From Ferribacterium limneticum (GTDB taxonomy: Bacteria > Pseudomonadota > Gammaproteobacteria > Burkholderiales > Rhodocyclaceae), in the NCBI RefSeq assembly GCF_020510625.1, contig NZ_CP075191.1, forward strand, positions 286,001 to 350,000: 64,000 bases of DNA, written 5' to 3'. The first letter of the stretch is position 1. Every line of letters begins with the position of its first letter. A model generated the notes under the pieces. It worked only from the letters and a program-made list of their open reading frames with translations. It ran no database searches and had not been told where the DNA came from. Made by a program: the position numbers and the translations under genes. Below, one piece after another: positions 24,897-33,092 of the stretch.

Positions 24897-25491
24897 TTTT
24901 CGGGCTCAGCTGATGAGTACCAAAACGAAGCACACAATCCAGACGATGAAATATGCGAGATTTTGCTTCGTTGCCTTGGCTCGCTGATACAAATAGACGG
25001 GAACGAGCCAAATCCACCCTTTGAACTTTTCGGTGTTGTGCCCTGCGGACTTAAGGCGCCTCTCGTCGAAAAACGCCAGCGCAATATTCAATCCAAGAGT
25101 GACAAACCAGTACTTGCTATCGGCCATGGCAATTGCAGCACCAACCTGATTTCCATGAATGGCACCCGCGATAAACCATTCAAGGAAATAGCCGATCAGC
25201 GGGGCAAATGCCAGAAGCCAGACGAGGGTGTTGTTGATTTTCTCGCCAGAGAGTGGTGGCGGGGCTGTGTTGTCCAGATGGACGCGCAATTCAGTATTCT
25301 CAACCGACAACCAGTCCGGAAACCCTTGTTTCCAAACTGCGGTCCCATGCGAAATGACGGATGCCTTTATGAGCTTAACTAGGTCTGGCTCCACGACGGG
25401 GCCCTTTCTCTGACCATTTTCCTCATAAAACCATGCGGCTTCTGATTGTGCTTCGCTCATTGCTGACTCCCTTGTGAGTGGAAAAACCTAA
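24833..25491 (-). mobile_element. Solitary integron gene cassette
   Basis: The roughly 659-bp unit runs, on the minus strand, from the core GTTAGGT at 25492-25486 through a short leader, the 184-aa GYF-domain gene and a 9-bp gap to its attC site. No integrase gene, attI or further attC was found in the window, so this looks like a cassette inserted at a secondary site or a remnant array. Base composition is clearly lower in GC than the flanks. Confidence 0.8.
24906..25460 (-). CDS. GYF_2/DUF4339-domain membrane protein (cassette gene)
   Basis: The 184-aa protein starts with a GYF-like domain (AAWFYEENGQRKGPVVEPDL, LIKASVISHGTAVWKQGFPDW) typical of DUF4339, then has three hydrophobic segments (VWLLAFAPLIGYFLEWFIAG; YWFVTLGLNIALAFF; LAYFIVWIVCFVLVLIS). 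It probably sits in the inner membrane with the GYF domain in the cytosol, and its function is not known. The ATG at 25460 follows AAGGGAGTCAGCA. It fills an integron cassette and stops 9 bp before attC. No promoter is evident in the cassette. Confidence 0.8.
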   Translation of the reverse strand: MSEAQSEAAWFYEENGQRKGPVVEPDLVKLIKASVISHGTAVWKQGFPDWLSVENTELRVHLDNTAPPPLSGEKINNTLVWLLAFAPLIGYFLEWFIAGAIHGNQVGAAIAMADSKYWFVTLGLNIALAFFDERRLKSAGHNTEKFKGWIWLVPVYLYQRAKATKQNLAYFIVWIVCFVLVLIS

Positions 25492-25895
25492 CGTAAAGTG
25501 GATGGCATTTTTGCCATCCATTCTGGAAAACAGCCGTCCATCCTGGCCAGCACTTCAGCCAAAGATGGCCTGTCAGAGTGGCTTTGGGAATTGGTGATCA
25601 AATCATTACCGAGGATGGATGGCGGTGAAACATGGCGCGGGGCCGGGATATGCGGCGCGAACGCCTTATATCCCGGACTCGTGCCGTCCCCTCTGGAGAA
25701 TATGGCGGGCTGAAACCCGCATGCATTCTGGCGAAGCCTCGAAACAGTGTGGATATTCACCGTGATATTTGTCCGCCAATTACGTCATTGAGGTGAATCA
25801 TTTGGCTGGTTCTCTGACTAGTCCTGCCAAATGATCATTTTCAGGGCAACAGCATACGGAGCGGATGAGCTAATGTCGAGTGGGTACGAGGTGTT
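25461..25895. other. Gene-free flank of the integron cassette with several palindromes
   Basis: I see no supported gene here. The segment holds GGATGGCA/TGCCATCC right beside the cassette core (25500-25519), CCGGGATA/TATCCCGG (25643-25676), GCGGGC/ACCCGC (25705-25720) and TCATTTGGC/GCCAAATGA (25798-25834). A minus-strand frame of 90 codons (25488-25760) spans these palindromes and ends within the cassette core, so it is more likely a by-product than a gene. The hairpin beside the core may have been the integrase target. Confidence 0.4.
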
Positions 25896-28800
25896 TCAGG
25901 CGAGTTGCCGCAACGCCTCCCGGCGGCTGGCCGCTTTCCTGGCCGCTTCGCTGCGAACCAGCCCGAACCCGCGTACCTCGGCTGGCCAGTTGGCGAGGGC
26001 CGTGAGTTCCGGGCTTGGGCGGTGGGCGATGATGAAATTGAGGTCGGCTTCGTAGTCGGCGAGTAGCTGACGGTCAACCCGAAATTCGGCTGAAAATCGG
26101 AAAGGATTGAGCCAGGTGTGGCGCAGGCGGCGGGCCTTGGCGAGCAGTTTGAGGGCGGGCATGAGCCAGGGGCCGAAGCGGATTTTCTTCGGGCGTCCAT
26201 CGGGGCCGGGTTTGGCGAGCAGCGGCGGGGCGAGGTGGAATTGCAGGCGGAAATCGCCGTCGAAACTGTCACGCAGGCGGCGGATGAAATCGCTGTCGGC
26301 GTACAGGCGGGCGACTTCGAATTCGTCCTTGGGGGCGAGCAGGCGGGCGTACTGGGTGGCGACCGTGCGCGTCAAGGCTTCGTCGCCGAGGGCGCGGATG
26401 CCGGCTAGCCGGTCGGTGTAGCGTTGGGCGAGGGCGGCATCCTGATAGGCGGTGAGGTGGGCGACACGGCTGGCGATCAGTTCGTCCAATGTTTGCTCGA
26501 CGAAAGGCTGGCCGCCGAGCGGGCCGGCGATGCTGGCCACTTTTTCCGGATCGGCCGCGACGCGCCGGCCCCACTGGAAGGCCTCGCGGTTGGCGGCGAC
26601 GGCCGCACCATTCAGTTCGATGGCCCGGTCGAGCGAGGCGGCGGAAACCGGCACCAGGCCTTTTTGCCAGGCAACGCCGAGGAGCAGCATGTTGGCGTAG
26701 AGGGCATCGCCCATCAGCCGGGTGGCGAGGTGCTGGGCGTCGATGAAATCGACGGCGGTGCTGCCCAGCGTCTCGGTCAGGCTCTTTTGCAGCCCGGCCA
26801 GCGGGAAGTGCCAGTCGCGGTTGCGGGTGAAGTCGGCGGTCGGCGTGTCGGTGCAGCTGACCACGGCCCGCGTGCGGCCTTCGAGCATCTTGGAGAGTGC
26901 CTCGCTGCCGGCGCTGACGACCAGATCGCCGCCCAGAATGGCATGTGCTTCGCCGGTGGCGATGCGGGCGGCGTGGATGTCTTCCGGTCGGTCGGCGATG
27001 CGCAGGTGCGAGAAGACGGCGCCGTATTTCTGCGCCAGACCGGTCATGTCGAGGGTGGAAATACCCTTGCCGTCGAGGTGGGCGGCCATGCCGATCAGGG
27101 CGCCGAGGGTGATGACGCCCATGCCGCCGACGCCGGTGATCAGCAGGTTGTAGGGTTGGGTGGTGGCGGGCAGTGTCGGGGCCGGCAAGATTGGCCAGCC
27201 TTCGGCATCGAGCGTGCCCGGCTGGGCAGTATTGCCCTTCTTCGGCTTGCCGCCTTCGATGGTGACGAAGCTGGGGCAGAAGCCTTTCAGACAGGAGAAA
27301 TCCTGATTGCACGACGATTGGTCGATCTGCCGCTTGGTACCGAAGGCCGTTTCGACCGGCACGACGGACAGGCAGTTGGATTGCACCGAGCAGTCGCCGC
27401 AGCCTTCGCAGACGGCTTCGTTGATGAAGACGCGCTGGTTTATTGGCGGCATCTTGCCGCGTTTGCGCCGGCGGCGGGCTTCGGTGGCGCAGACCTGGTC
27501 GTAGATCAGGATCGAGACGCCGGGATATTCGCGCAGTTCGCGCTGCACGGCGTCGAGGTCATCACGGTGTGCGACCGGGATTTTTCCGTCATTCCCGGCT
27601 TGACCGGGAATCCATGGCCGACACTGGATTCCCGCGTTCGCGGGAATGACGGTTCCCGAGAGATATTTCTCCGGCTCGGCCGCGACGATGACCATCTTCT
27701 CGATGCCCTCGGCCTCCAACTGGCGGGTGATGCGGGCGACGCTGAGGATGCCATCAACGGGCTGGCCGCCGGTCATTGCCACGGCGTCGTTATAGAGAAT
27801 CTTGTAGGTGATCGGCACCTTGGCGGCGATGGATTGCCGGATGGCCAACAGGCCGGAGTGGAAGTAGGTGCCGTCGCCGAGGTTGGCGAAGATGTGCTTT
27901 TCGCTGGTGAAAGGCGCTTGGCCAACCCAGGGCACGCCCTCGCCGCCCATGTGGGTGAAGGTCGAGGTTGACCGGTCCATCCAGGTGACCATGTAGTGGC
28001 AGCCGATGCCGGCGACGGCGCGCGAACCTTCGGGTACCTTGGTCGAGCTGTTGTGCGGGCAGCCGGAGCAGAAATGCGGCTTGCGCTCGGCGAGCACGAT
28101 CGGCGTCTGGGCGGCTTTCTGTTTGTCGGCGATGACCTTCAGGCGGGCCGCGATGGTCGGCGACGTGAAGAAGCGGCCGATCCGTTCGGCAATGACGCGG
28201 GCGATGGTGGCGACCGGCAGCTCTCCAGCGGCTGGCAGCAGCCAGTTGCCTTCGCTCCACTCGCCGATTTCGTCGAACTTGCCGATGACGCGGGGGCGGA
28301 CGTCGCGATTTTGCGAATCTGTCCAGTTGTAGAGCTCTTCCTTCAACTGGTATTCGAGCAGCTGGCGCTTTTCCTCGACGACGAGGATTTCCTCCAGCCC
28401 TTCGGCAAACTGCCGCACGCCTTCCGGCTCCAGCGGCCAGACCATGCCGACCTTGTACAGCCGGATGCCGATCTCGGCGGCCAGTGCGTCATCGATACCC
28501 AGTTCAACAAGCGCCTGGCGGACGTCGAGATAGCTCTTGCCGGCGGTCAGGATGCCGAGCTTGGGGGTCGGCGAATCGATGATCAGCTTGTTCAGTCCGT
28601 TGGCCCGGCAATAGGCCAGCGCGGCGTAAAGTTTGTGGTTGAGCAGCCGGGCTTCCTGCACCAGCGGCGGGTCAGGCCAGCGGATGTTGAGGCCGTCCGG
28701 CGGCAATTTGAAATCTGGCGGAAAAATCGGGGTGACCGCAGCCGGGTCGATATTGACCGAGGCCGAGGTTTCGACGGTGTCGGCCAGCGCCTTGAAAGCC

Positions 28801-29408
28801 ACCCAGCAGCCGGAATAGCGGCTCATCGCCCAGCCGTGCAGGCCGAAATCGAGGTATTCCTGCACGTTGGCCGGGTAGAGCACCGGCATCATCAGCGCCT
28901 TGAAGACATGCTCGGTCTGGTGCGGCAGGGTCGAGGATTTGGCGGCGTGGTCGTCGCCGGCGATGACCAGCACGCCACCGAATTTTGACGAGCCGGCAGC
29001 GTTGGCGTGGCGGAAAACATCGCCGCAACGGTCCACGCCCGGCCCCTTGCCGTACCACAGGCCGAATACGCCGTCGTATTGCGCGCCGGGAAAGAGATTG
29101 ACCTGCTGGCTGCCCCACACGGCGGTCGCCGCCATGTCTTCGTTGAGGCCGGGCTGGAAGGTGATGTGGTGTTCTGCCAAGTGCTGCTTGGCTTTCCAAA
29201 GTCCGAGATCGAGATTGCCGAGCGGGCTGCCGCGATAGCCGGAGATGAAGCCGGCGGTGTTCAGCCCGGCCGCCAGATCGCGTTCGCGCTGCAGCATGGG
29301 CAGGCGGATCAGGGCCTGGGTGCCGGTCAGGAAGACGCGGCCGGAGGTGCGGGTGTATTTGTCGTCCAGCGTCGCGGTGAGGCTGGCTGGTAGAGCGAGA
29401 TTGCTCAT
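25896..29408 (-). CDS. Fused indolepyruvate:ferredoxin oxidoreductase (IorA-IorB)
   Basis: The 1170-aa protein joins both subunits of a thiamine-diphosphate 2-oxoacid oxidoreductase that turns aryl pyruvates into aryl-acetyl-CoA with ferredoxin. The N-terminal part has GFISGYRGSPLGNLDLGLW and GLNEDMAATAVWGSQ. CSGCPHNSSTKVPEGS near 446 and GDGTYFHSGLLAIRQS belong to the TPP domain. CEGCGDCSVQSNC and CNQDFSCLKGFCPSF near 660-700 hold Fe-S cysteines. The gamma domain begins GVGGMGVITLGALIGMAAH. The start at 29408 has GGAGACAAAA upstream. A REP-like element adds about 22 in-frame residues around residue 590-610 (VIPANAGIQ...GQAGNDG) next to HRDDLDAVQREL. It probably feeds phenylacetyl-CoA catabolism. 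Confidence 0.9.
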   Translation of the reverse strand: MSNLALPASLTATLDDKYTRTSGRVFLTGTQALIRLPMLQRERDLAAGLNTAGFISGYRGSPLGNLDLGLWKAKQHLAEHHITFQPGLNEDMAATAVWGSQQVNLFPGAQYDGVFGLWYGKGPGVDRCGDVFRHANAAGSSKFGGVLVIAGDDHAAKSSTLPHQTEHVFKALMMPVLYPANVQEYLDFGLHGWAMSRYSGCWVAFKALADTVETSASVNIDPAAVTPIFPPDFKLPPDGLNIRWPDPPLVQEARLLNHKLYAALAYCRANGLNKLIIDSPTPKLGILTAGKSYLDVRQALVELGIDDALAAEIGIRLYKVGMVWPLEPEGVRQFAEGLEEILVVEEKRQLLEYQLKEELYNWTDSQNRDVRPRVIGKFDEIGEWSEGNWLLPAAGELPVATIARVIAERIGRFFTSPTIAARLKVIADKQKAAQTPIVLAERKPHFCSGCPHNSSTKVPEGSRAVAGIGCHYMVTWMDRSTSTFTHMGGEGVPWVGQAPFTSEKHIFANLGDGTYFHSGLLAIRQSIAAKVPITYKILYNDAVAMTGGQPVDGILSVARITRQLEAEGIEKMVIVAAEPEKYLSGTVIPANAGIQCRPWIPGQAGNDGKIPVAHRDDLDAVQRELREYPGVSILIYDQVCATEARRRRKRGKMPPINQRVFINEAVCEGCGDCSVQSNCLSVVPVETAFGTKRQIDQSSCNQDFSCLKGFCPSFVTIEGGKPKKGNTAQPGTLDAEGWPILPAPTLPATTQPYNLLITGVGGMGVITLGALIGMAAHLDGKGISTLDMTGLAQKYGAVFSHLRIADRPEDIHAARIATGEAHAILGGDLVVSAGSEALSKMLEGRTRAVVSCTDTPTADFTRNRDWHFPLAGLQKSLTETLGSTAVDFIDAQHLATRLMGDALYANMLLLGVAWQKGLVPVSAASLDRAIELNGAAVAANREAFQWGRRVAADPEKVASIAGPLGGQPFVEQTLDELIASRVAHLTAYQDAALAQRYTDRLAGIRALGDEALTRTVATQYARLLAPKDEFEVARLYADSDFIRRLRDSFDGDFRLQFHLAPPLLAKPGPDGRPKKIRFGPWLMPALKLLAKARRLRHTWLNPFRFSAEFRVDRQLLADYEADLNFIIAHRPSPELTALANWPAEVRGFGLVRSEAARKAASRREALRQLA
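27587..27652. repeat. REP-like element inserted in frame inside iorAB
   Basis: The 66 bases read CGTCATTCCCGGCTTGACCG, GGAATCCATGG, CCGACACTGGATTC, then CCGCGTTCGCGGGAATGACGG in parts, the same structure as 1102-1171. The length is a multiple of three and no stop arises, so the host gene stays open and gains a peptide with the phrases VIPANAGIQ and WIPGQAGND. Confidence 0.88.
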
Positions 29409-29839
29409 TTTTGTCTCCATTTTTGCGGCCTTGTGGGCCGGGTGGTCGTTCGCCCTGCCGTCGGGGGTGGTGACGGGAGGGGGGTGGAGGTTTGAGTATT
29501 GGGGGAGGGGATGGTTCGGGGGAATGGGGGTTTTCCCCCTGTTTTGGGTTTGGCTGTCTTTGGTCTTGCTTGTCGGGTATTTCTCTTTGTTTAACTGTTG
29601 GGTTTCGCGCTTGAGGCGCGCCTTACTTTCTTTTGCTTCGCCAAAAGAAAGGTAAGCAAAGAAAAGGCGACCCTGGGGCGGTGCCGGCTTCGCCGGTTCC
29701 CTGTGCTACTCGAAACGCCGGGCGGCTGGCTAAACTCGCCTGCGGCTCAGACAACGCCAGCCGACTGCCCCCGGCGTTCCTGCGTTGCTCGGCACCTTCC
29801 AAGGGGCCCGGAAAACCGGCCGTGCTCATGGCTTGGTCG

Positions 29840-29911
29840 CGTCATTCCCGCGGCCTCGACACACCCGGGACTCCAAGGGCGGTCTGGACTCCCGCCTGCG
29901 CGGGAGTGACG
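29840..29911. repeat. REP-like element, diverged copy
   Basis: CGTCATTCCCGCGG at the left and GACTCCCGCCTGCGCGGGAG then TGACGG at the right match the ends of the copies at 1102 and 27587. The middle hairpin is more diverged. It lies in the centre of the large inverted repeat. Confidence 0.7.
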
Positions 29912-29940
29912 GGGTTAGGGATGGGAGGATCGAGGGCTGG

Positions 29941-29980
29941 ATTTTATTTTTTGGCGTTTTTTCGAGTTGACCGTGGAAGT
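29941..29980 (+). repeat. Dispersed repeat copy D
   Basis: ATTTTATTTTTTGGCG then TTTTTTCGAGTTGACCGTGG AAGT, related to copies A, B and C. It lies between the REP-like copy and the right arm of the large inverted repeat. Confidence 0.65.
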
Positions 29981-30286
29981 CAAAAGTCAGGCTGCCGCTT
30001 GGTCCCGCGACGCCTTTTGGCCCCCTTGGGCGGCGCTGAGCAACGCAGGCGGGCCGGGGGAGTTCGGCTTGCCTTGTCTGAGCCGCAGGCGAGTTCTGGC
30101 AAGCCGCCCGGCCTGCCGAGTAGCGCAAGGAACCGGGCTTGCCCGGCGCCAACCTCGGGGTCGCCTTTTCTTTGGCTACTTTCTTTTGGCGAAGCAAAAG
30201 AAAGTACGCCCGCCCTCAAGGCGGAAAACAGCGCTTATCTCACGTAGAAAACCCTCAGGCCGGTGCCAAGCCAGCCACCAAAACGC

Positions 30287-31669
30287 CTATGGCAAAACCT
30301 TCCCAGGATTCAACAAATTCCGCGGATCAAGCGCCATCTTCACCGCGCGCATCACGTCGACTGCCACCTCCCCATGCTCGGCGACGAGATACTTCTTCTT
30401 CCCCAGCCCAATCCCATGCTCACCGGTGCAGGTGCCTTCCATGGCAATCGCCCTTTTGACGACGCGACGGCTGATCCAGGCGGCTTCTTCCATTTCCTTG
30501 GCGTTGTCGGTATCGACCAGCACCACAAGATGGAAATTGCCATCACCGACATGGCCAAACAGCGCAATCGGGATGCTGACTTGCGCGATATCTTCATAGG
30601 TCGCGGCGATGCATTCGGCGAGGCGCGAGATCGGCACGCAGACATCGGTCGGGAAGCAGCGGCAGCCCGGCTTCAGTTGCAGGCAGGCGAAATAGGCGTC
30701 GTGCCGGGCTTGCCACAGGCGGCTGCGGTCTTCTGGCCGGGCGGCCCATTCGAAATTGGTGCCGCCGAGATCGTCGGCAATGGCCTGCACGGTTTCGGCC
30801 TGCTCTTCGGCGGAAGAAGGGCTGCCGTGGAATTCGAAGAACAGCGTCGGCGCTTCGGCCAGCGTGGTCTTGCTGAACAGGTTGATCGCCTTCAGCGACA
30901 GCGCATCGAGCAGTTCGATACGGGCGACCGGGATGCCGAGCTGGATGGTCTGGATCACCGTCTGGACGGCTGCCTCGATGCTCGGGAAGGTGCACACGGC
31001 GGCCGAAATGGCTTCGGGGATCGGGTAGAGCTTGACGGTCAGCTCGGTCATGATGCCCAGCGTGCCTTCGGAGCCGACCAGCAGGCGGGTCAGATCGTAA
31101 CCGGCCGAGGACTTGCGGGCGCGGCCGCCGGTTTTCATCACGCGGCCATCGGCCAGCACGGTGGTCGTCGCCAGCACGTTGTCGCGCATCGTGCCGTAGC
31201 GGACGGCGTTGGTGCCGGAGGCGCGGGTGGCGGCCATGCCGCCGAGCGTTGCGTCGGCACCGGGGTCGATCGGGAAGAAGAGGCCGGTACCTTTCAGCGC
31301 ATCGTTCAACTGCTTGCGGGTGACGCCGGCTTGTACCGTCGCATCGCCGTCCTCGGCGTGGATGGCGATCACCTGGTTCATGCCGGAGAGGTCGAGCGAA
31401 ATGCCGCCGCTGGTCGCCAGCACGTGGCCTTCGACCGAACTGCCGACGCCGTAGGGAATGACCGGCACGCCATGCTCGGCACAGAGGCGGACGACTTGCG
31501 CCACCTCGTCGGTGCTTTCGGCCAGAATGACGCCGTCGGGCAGTTCTGGCGCATGGACCGATTCGTCGCGGCCATGCTGCAGGCGGGTCGATTCGCCTTG
31601 CGAAAAACGTTGCTGGAATTGTTGCTGGAGGGCTTGCTGCAGTGCTGCGGGGAGGGCTTTTTGGGTCAC
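30287..31669 (-). CDS. FAD-linked oxidase, D-lactate dehydrogenase (cytochrome)/GlcD type
   Basis: The 460-aa protein has the PCMH-type FAD domain: VIPYGVGSSVEGHVLATSGG near residue 70 (shown up to its first 20 residues), PIDPGADATLGGMAATRASG near 130, and YDLTRLLVGSEGTLGIMTEL near 195. A C-terminal FAD-oxidase cap holds HVGDGNFHLVVLVD and the ending GEHGIGLGKKKYL. Enzymes of this shape oxidise D-lactate, glycolate or 2-hydroxyglutarate and pass electrons to quinone or cytochrome. The missing N-terminal Fe-S module is normal. Translation starts at a GTG whose last two bases overlap the upstream stop codon (GTGA), so it is coupled to the acyltransferase-PilZ gene. Confidence 0.88.
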   Translation of the reverse strand: MTQKALPAALQQALQQQFQQRFSQGESTRLQHGRDESVHAPELPDGVILAESTDEVAQVVRLCAEHGVPVIPYGVGSSVEGHVLATSGGISLDLSGMNQVIAIHAEDGDATVQAGVTRKQLNDALKGTGLFFPIDPGADATLGGMAATRASGTNAVRYGTMRDNVLATTTVLADGRVMKTGGRARKSSAGYDLTRLLVGSEGTLGIMTELTVKLYPIPEAISAAVCTFPSIEAAVQTVIQTIQLGIPVARIELLDALSLKAINLFSKTTLAEAPTLFFEFHGSPSSAEEQAETVQAIADDLGGTNFEWAARPEDRSRLWQARHDAYFACLQLKPGCRCFPTDVCVPISRLAECIAATYEDIAQVSIPIALFGHVGDGNFHLVVLVDTDNAKEMEEAAWISRRVVKRAIAMEGTCTGEHGIGLGKKKYLVAEHGEVAVDVMRAVKMALDPRNLLNPGKVLP

Positions 31670-32973
31670 GGAAGGAATCGGGTGGCTTGGTCGAGATCCG
31701 TGTGAGTATGCCCTTCATAGAGCGCCGTGACGAATTTTCGCCAGACCAGGTCGGGTTCGCCAATGCGGAAACCGCAGTAATGCTGGTTGTCGACATCGGT
31801 TTCCTGAACCGCTTGCACGGTCAGGCGGGAAACTTCGTTGAGGCCGAGCTGAACGGTGGCGTTGAGCCAGACGTCGGCGGGGATCTGCTGGGCGACACGC
31901 GCCCGGAAGCCGTAGCGGGAGACTTCGTTGACCTCGACTGCAATCGGTTTGTCGATGAAGGCTGTCGAATTGGCCAGCTTGGCCGGGCATTTGACCGAGA
32001 AACGGCGGTGCTGGCGAATTTGCTGCACGGCCCCTTCGCCCTTGTCAGGAAGGGCTGGCAGTATCTTGCGATATTCCGGCAGGTCGTAGATCAGGTGCAG
32101 CAGGGCCTTCTTGCGATCACTCAGTTCGGCAAAGACGGAGGTCTTCTTGTTGAAGAAATAATCGATCAGGTCGGGCGTCAGCACCGGGTCATTGGTCGTG
32201 AAGAAGCGCCGGTGCGGTATCTGGATGTTGGCCAGCTTGGTTTCGATGAAGTAATGATAAAGGTTGCGGTTCGGCGCCTTGCCGGCGTAGGCCTTGCGCA
32301 GGATTTCCGGGGCGAACTTGAGATCCAGTGCGGCACCGACAGCCGGGGCGCCATTGACGAAGTCATAGTTCTCGACGACGTTGGCAGTCAGTCGCTTGAA
32401 GAAAAGTAGCGACTCGTACATCTCGATGTGGCGCGGATTGACGGCGATGACCAGATGGCGGGTATCGAAGAAGGTCGTGCAGTATTCGTACATGAACTTC
32501 ATCAGCGGGAAAAGAATAGTCCCGCCGGTTCGCCGGAAGCGCGGATGCACGGCGAGGGCCGAAACCTCGGCGATCTGGCCTTCCTTTTCGCGAACACCGG
32601 TCAGGTCGAAAATGCGCTGCAGCGGGAAACCAATGGCGCTTTCGCGAATCAGCGACAGGGTGCCGACCACCTGGTCGTCGTACTTGGCGCATAGCGTGGT
32701 GGTGCTTGGCAGTGCGTGGTAGATGGTGACCCGCATGCCTGAAGGATCGGGAGTCATGAAGCCGCTGCTGACGTAGGCGTCATGCAGGAGCTTGAAGCAG
32801 GCTTCCAGCTCTTCCTTGCTCTCGGCTATCTTCAGGACCAGCCGCTTGTTCGGGTCGGAGTTGCAGTCCACAAGAGATCGATAGACGTCGTGCCGTCTTT
32901 TTTGTGGCAGCATCGAGAACAGCTTGCGAGCCGTCTGCTTAACCAGAAACCGTAACTTGGCAATGACCGGCAT
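31666..32973 (-). CDS. GNAT/FeeM-type N-acyltransferase-like protein with C-terminal PilZ domain
   Basis: The 435-aa protein has an N-acyl amino acid synthase (FeeM)-like domain at about residues 45-260: LVLKIAESKEELEACFKLLH, ISALAV-like EVSALAVHPRFRRTGGTILF, and RHLVIAVNPRHIEMYESLLF. It then has a PilZ domain (about 335-430) with RQHRRFSVKCPAKL as the c-di-GMP-binding RxxxR-type start and VEVNEVSRYGFRARV as the companion motif. It could make a lipid-linked amine under c-di-GMP control, which is inference. The ATG at 32973 is preferred to a TTG one codon upstream. The next gene overlaps its stop by four bases. Confidence 0.8.
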   Translation of the reverse strand: MPVIAKLRFLVKQTARKLFSMLPQKRRHDVYRSLVDCNSDPNKRLVLKIAESKEELEACFKLLHDAYVSSGFMTPDPSGMRVTIYHALPSTTTLCAKYDDQVVGTLSLIRESAIGFPLQRIFDLTGVREKEGQIAEVSALAVHPRFRRTGGTILFPLMKFMYEYCTTFFDTRHLVIAVNPRHIEMYESLLFFKRLTANVVENYDFVNGAPAVGAALDLKFAPEILRKAYAGKAPNRNLYHYFIETKLANIQIPHRRFFTTNDPVLTPDLIDYFFNKKTSVFAELSDRKKALLHLIYDLPEYRKILPALPDKGEGAVQQIRQHRRFSVKCPAKLANSTAFIDKPIAVEVNEVSRYGFRARVAQQIPADVWLNATVQLGLNEVSRLTVQAVQETDVDNQHYCGFRIGEPDLVWRKFVTALYEGHTHTDLDQATRFLP

Positions 32974-33022
32974 CAAGGCGACCTATCGAAAATGACTACG
33001 TTTTGATCATAGCACCTTATTA

Positions 33023-33051
33023 TTGACATGTATTCGGCGCCTCCGGACAAT
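33023..33051 (+). promoter_or_regulatory. Predicted sigma-70 promoter of the second LIV operon
   Basis: A perfect -35 TTGACA at 33023-33028 is followed after 17 bp by GACAAT at 33046-33051, a four-of-six match to the -10 consensus. It is 42 bp upstream of the binding-protein ATG, and AGGAGA lies at 33079-33084. Confidence 0.6.
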
Positions 33052-33092
33052 CAGCGGACGCCTTTTACCCCCAGAGATCAGGAGACATATCA

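Larger units (their letters stand above)
29610..30221. repeat. Large inverted repeat with nested elements
   Basis: The left arm (about 29610-29820) starts TTGAGGCGCGCCTTACTTTC and contains TTTTGCTTCGCCAAAAGAAA. The right arm (about 29998-30221), read on the opposite strand, has TTGAGGGCGGGCGTACTTTC and the same TTTTGCTTCGCCAAAAGAAA. Both continue with AGAAAAGGCGACCC, CTCGCCTGCGGCTCAGACAA and CCTGCGTTGCTC in the same order. The arms are over 200 bp and diverged by perhaps 15-20 per cent by eye. The central 180 bp holds the other two repeats. Confidence 0.8.
29409..30286. other. Gene-free repeat island between iorAB and the FAD oxidase
   Basis: This 878-bp stretch contains no gene I can support. 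From 29409 to about 29605 it is G-rich with no recognisable motif beyond what may be the iorAB promoter. From 29610 to 30221 it is a nested repeat structure: a large inverted repeat whose centre carries a REP-like copy and a dispersed repeat copy. Open frames here are fragments translated from those repeats. Confidence 0.6.

Noticed and set aside
25488..25760. A 90-codon minus-strand frame beside the cassette
   Set aside because: It crosses three palindromes, ends inside the integron core site and has no ribosome site, so it is more likely non-coding.
29633..30247. A 204-codon open frame in the repeat island
   Set aside because: It is made from the inverted-repeat arms, the REP-like copy and the dispersed repeat; it changes character at each repeat boundary and has no protein-like conservation.
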